Below are positions 7,596 to 9,619 of a stretch of DNA of 9,619 nucleotides, one piece after another (position 1 is the stretch's first letter; the number at the start of each line of letters is the position of its first letter). A program made the position numbers and the translations under genes. The stretch is from positions 1 through 9,619 of the forward strand of contig PXSX01000343.1 of NCBI GenBank assembly GCA_003022655.1, given 5' to 3'. The notes beneath the pieces were generated by a model. The model searched no databases, was not told the DNA's origin, and was given only the letters and a program-made list of their open reading frames with translations. Origin of the DNA: Bacteroidetes bacterium QH_1_64_81 (GTDB lineage: Bacteria; Bacteroidota; Rhodothermia; Rhodothermales; Salinibacteraceae).

Positions 7596-8579
7596 TCACC
7601 GGGTCCCGACCTGGGCCTGTTCGCCCTCGAAGGCAAGGCGGGCCGCACCGAGAAGACTTACCTCGTTGCCCAGCTCTTCCCGAACGATGCGAAGGTTGTC
7701 GCGGAGGCCCGGCACGATAAAGCGGGGGAGGACATCCCGGGCGGGGTCTAGGATGTAGTCTCCAGCCCCCGAAACGCCTCCGCCAACCACAATGGTTCGA
7801 ATATCAAGCAGATTGACGGCCGAGCCAAGCACACAGCCAAGCTTGTGGCCGGCCCAGGCGAGCACGGTCTGGGCGAGCTCGTCGTCCTGGTTTGCGGCCT
7901 CGTACAGCACACGCGGGGTAATCGCGTCCAGGTCGCCGTCCACGAGGTCGCGGATTGTGCTGTCGGGGTAGTTGACGAGTCGGTCGCGAGCGTGCTGCAC
8001 CAGAAATTCCTGCCCGAGGTAGCCCTCGATGGCTCCACTCACCCCCGACTTCGCGTACGGCCCCTCGTAATCGATCGTCATGTGCCCGATCTCAGCGGCC
8101 CCGCCGGTGCTTCCCCGAAAGATTTTGTTCTGATAGATGATGCCCCCGCCGACCCCGGTCCCGAGGGTGACCATGATGAACGAATCGGCGTGCTGGCCCG
8201 CCCCGTAGAAAGCCGATCCGAGGGCGGCGACGTTTGCATCGTTCTCCACGATGACCGGGAGCGTGCCGTCCGTGCGGGATTGAAGAGACGAGCGCAGGTC
8301 TACCGACCCCCAGTCCTCGAAGTTCGGGGGCTGAGACACAGTGGTCCGCTCCCAGTTCACGGCGCCGGGAGCCCCGATTCCGATTCCGGCCACAGAGCCG
8401 GAGGGGGCCGCATCGATCAGGTCCGACGCAATGGAGGCAATCTGGGCCTCGACGCGTTCAGAGCCCTCATCGGCTTCGGTAGAGCGCTCGGTTCGTTCGA
8501 CAATGCCCTCATCGCGATCCACGAGGGCAGCCTTCAGGTTGGTCCCTCCGAGATCAACGCCGATGGCGTGGGGAATCAT
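7596..8579 (-). CDS. ROK-family sugar kinase, probably glucokinase, lacking the zinc-site cysteines
   Basis: 327 aa from the ATG at 8579. ROK kinases phosphorylate hexoses with ATP; this one is probably a glucokinase feeding glycolysis. Seen: the phosphate-1 motif GVDLGGTNLK (7-16), GIGIGAPGAV (65-74), ENDAN (112-116) with catalytic base D114, phosphate-2 GTGVGGG (140-146), and the ExGH sugar motif EIGH (163-166). E185 is also kept. The usual CxCGxxGCxE zinc motif reads AKSGVSGAIE (176-185): all three cysteines are replaced (A176, S178, A183) while the frame, the flanking Gly residues and the final Glu stay aligned. An in-frame ATG at 8654 would add 25 residues rich in Pro, His, Ser and Thr that come from GT-rich spacer repeats. 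The ATG used here puts MIPHAIGVDLGGT at the N-terminus, as is usual for the family. Substrate could instead be mannose, fructose or an N-acetylhexosamine. Confidence 0.88.
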   Translation of the reverse strand: MIPHAIGVDLGGTNLKAALVDRDEGIVERTERSTEADEGSERVEAQIASIASDLIDAAPSGSVAGIGIGAPGAVNWERTTVSQPPNFEDWGSVDLRSSLQSRTDGTLPVIVENDANVAALGSAFYGAGQHADSFIMVTLGTGVGGGIIYQNKIFRGSTGGAAEIGHMTIDYEGPYAKSGVSGAIEGYLGQEFLVQHARDRLVNYPDSTIRDLVDGDLDAITPRVLYEAANQDDELAQTVLAWAGHKLGCVLGSAVNLLDIRTIVVGGGVSGAGDYILDPARDVLPRFIVPGLRDNLRIVREELGNEVSLLGAARLAFEGEQAQVGTR

Positions 8580-8595
8580 ACCGATGGGTGAGGAA

Positions 8596-8629
8596 GTGTG
8601 TAGGTGCGGACGTGTGGAGGTGTGGGGAC
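8596..8629. repeat. Degenerate GT-rich direct repeat upstream of the ROK kinase gene
   Basis: Two adjoining imperfect copies, GTGTGTAGGTGCGGAC (8596-8611) and GTGTGGAGGTGTGGGGAC (8612-8629), lie 17-50 bp upstream of the kinase ATG. Related GT-rich strings occur at 1695-1726 and 3103-3123 in other spacers. It is probably a simple-sequence spacer element. A regulatory role is possible but not shown. Confidence 0.5.
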
Positions 8630-8682
8630 GCGGGGAGGAGGGGAACGCTCCCACGCCCCTACGTCTGGTCGCCCATACGCAG

Positions 8683-8700
8683 TCACCCGGCCGGGCGTGA
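8683..8700. terminator. Possible hairpin downstream of ftsB
   Basis: TCACCCGGCCGGGCGTGA contains a perfect 10-bp palindrome (CCCGGCCGGG, 8686-8695) flanked by TCAC and GTGA. It begins 15 bases beyond the ftsB stop on the minus strand. There is no T tract after it, so it might act as a pause, a factor-dependent end or an RNA 3' end, or do nothing. The 136-bp gap to the kinase gene makes a transcript boundary here plausible. Confidence 0.25.
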
Positions 8701-8715
8701 AGGGGACTGGTCGAC

Positions 8716-9015
8716 CTACTTCGGCTCGACCCGATAAATCGTTTCTCCCGGCTTCTTCATGCCGTACTCTTCACGAGCGATCCGTTCGACGACACTGTCG
8801 GACAGGGGACGGTCGAGCTGGGTACGGAGACGCTGAATCTTCTCTCGAAGCTCGGCGTTTTCCTGCTTCGTCGCGTTCAGTTCCTGGTGCCAGTAGTACC
8901 GCTGCAGCAGGCTGTGACTGTCGAAGAACAGCACCCAGACGAGCACTCCGGCCAGGAACATTCCAATGCCCCAGCGGACGCGGGTGTCGGCAAAGGCGGA
9001 ATCAGGTGTGGGCAT
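8716..9015 (-). CDS. ftsB: FtsB/DivIC-type septum formation initiator
   Basis: 99 aa, a typical size. FtsB/DivIC is a bitopic divisome protein that pairs with FtsL (and FtsQ/DivIB) to activate septal peptidoglycan synthesis at midcell. Seen: a short charged cytoplasmic N-terminus; one transmembrane helix at about 14-31 (WGIGMFLAGVLVWVLFF); a periplasmic coiled coil at about 41-68 with repeated Leu/Glu/Gln/Arg; and the family's C-terminal motif IAREEYGMKKPGETIYRV (79-96). The gene begins 16 bp after the enolase stop, so the two are almost certainly co-transcribed. The eno-ftsB neighbourhood is conserved in many proteobacteria and supports the call. The name DivIC would be equally fair; the sequence alone does not separate the two. 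Confidence 0.9.
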   Translation of the reverse strand: MPTPDSAFADTRVRWGIGMFLAGVLVWVLFFDSHSLLQRYYWHQELNATKQENAELREKIQRLRTQLDRPLSDSVVERIAREEYGMKKPGETIYRVEPK

Positions 9016-9031
9016 GGCGAACGGTGGCGCG

Positions 9032-9619
<588 letters not shown>

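Noticed and set aside
8028..8054. Frameshift or pseudogene explanation for the lost zinc cysteines in the ROK kinase
   Set aside because: The frame is open throughout and residues on both sides (EIGH before, AIEGYLGQE after) align without a gap, so these are substitutions rather than a local frame error.
7845..8591. 248-codon plus-strand open frame opposite the ROK kinase gene
   Set aside because: Antisense to a confident gene and without recognisable motifs. Similar antisense frames opposite cbs (983-1399) were dropped for the same reason.

Overview
The window looks like core chromosome of a GC-rich, Gram-negative bacterium of the Bacteroidetes/Rhodothermota side, most probably a salt-adapted member such as Salinibacter or a close relative. 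Three things point there. The cytoplasmic enzymes (cystathionine beta-synthase, SucC, enolase) are very rich in Asp/Glu and poor in Lys. No start codon has a recognisable Shine-Dalgarno sequence, which is common in that group. The LptD-like protein carries the Cys-Trp motif and C-terminal pattern I associate with Bacteroidetes LptD. The assignment is inferred from protein style, not from a marker gene.

Layout, left to right. (1) 92-1504, minus: cystathionine beta-synthase with a C-terminal CBS-domain pair. (2) 1505-1920: a 416-bp spacer without a gene. (3) 1921-3006, minus: LptF/LptG-type permease of the LPS exporter. (4) 3007-3352: divergent spacer holding a perfect 14-bp palindrome beside a TATTTTTG element. 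(5) 3353-4534, plus: sucC, the only plus-strand gene, without sucD next to it. (6) 4535-4588: short convergent spacer with two small inverted repeats. (7) A minus-strand run read from the right edge: enolase (5' part outside the window), FtsB/DivIC, a ROK-family sugar kinase and an LptD/OstA outer-membrane protein.

How the genes relate. Two belong to lipopolysaccharide transport: the inner-membrane permease and the outer-membrane translocon LptD. They lie in separate transcription units. Enolase, the ROK kinase and SucC are central carbon enzymes; FtsB belongs to the divisome. The eno-ftsB pair (16-bp gap) is a conserved neighbourhood in many Gram-negative bacteria. The ROK and lptD genes follow with gaps of about 136 and 109 bp, so they may be read from eno or have their own promoters.

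I found no mobile element, CRISPR array, RNA gene, prophage or defence cassette, and no evidence of an undescribed multi-gene system. The points most worth a second look are the loss of all three zinc-ligand cysteines from the ROK kinase, the Cys-x-Cys plus Cys-x-Cys arrangement in LptD, the 14-bp palindrome between the permease gene and sucC, and a related GT-rich motif found in the spacers upstream of three minus-strand genes.
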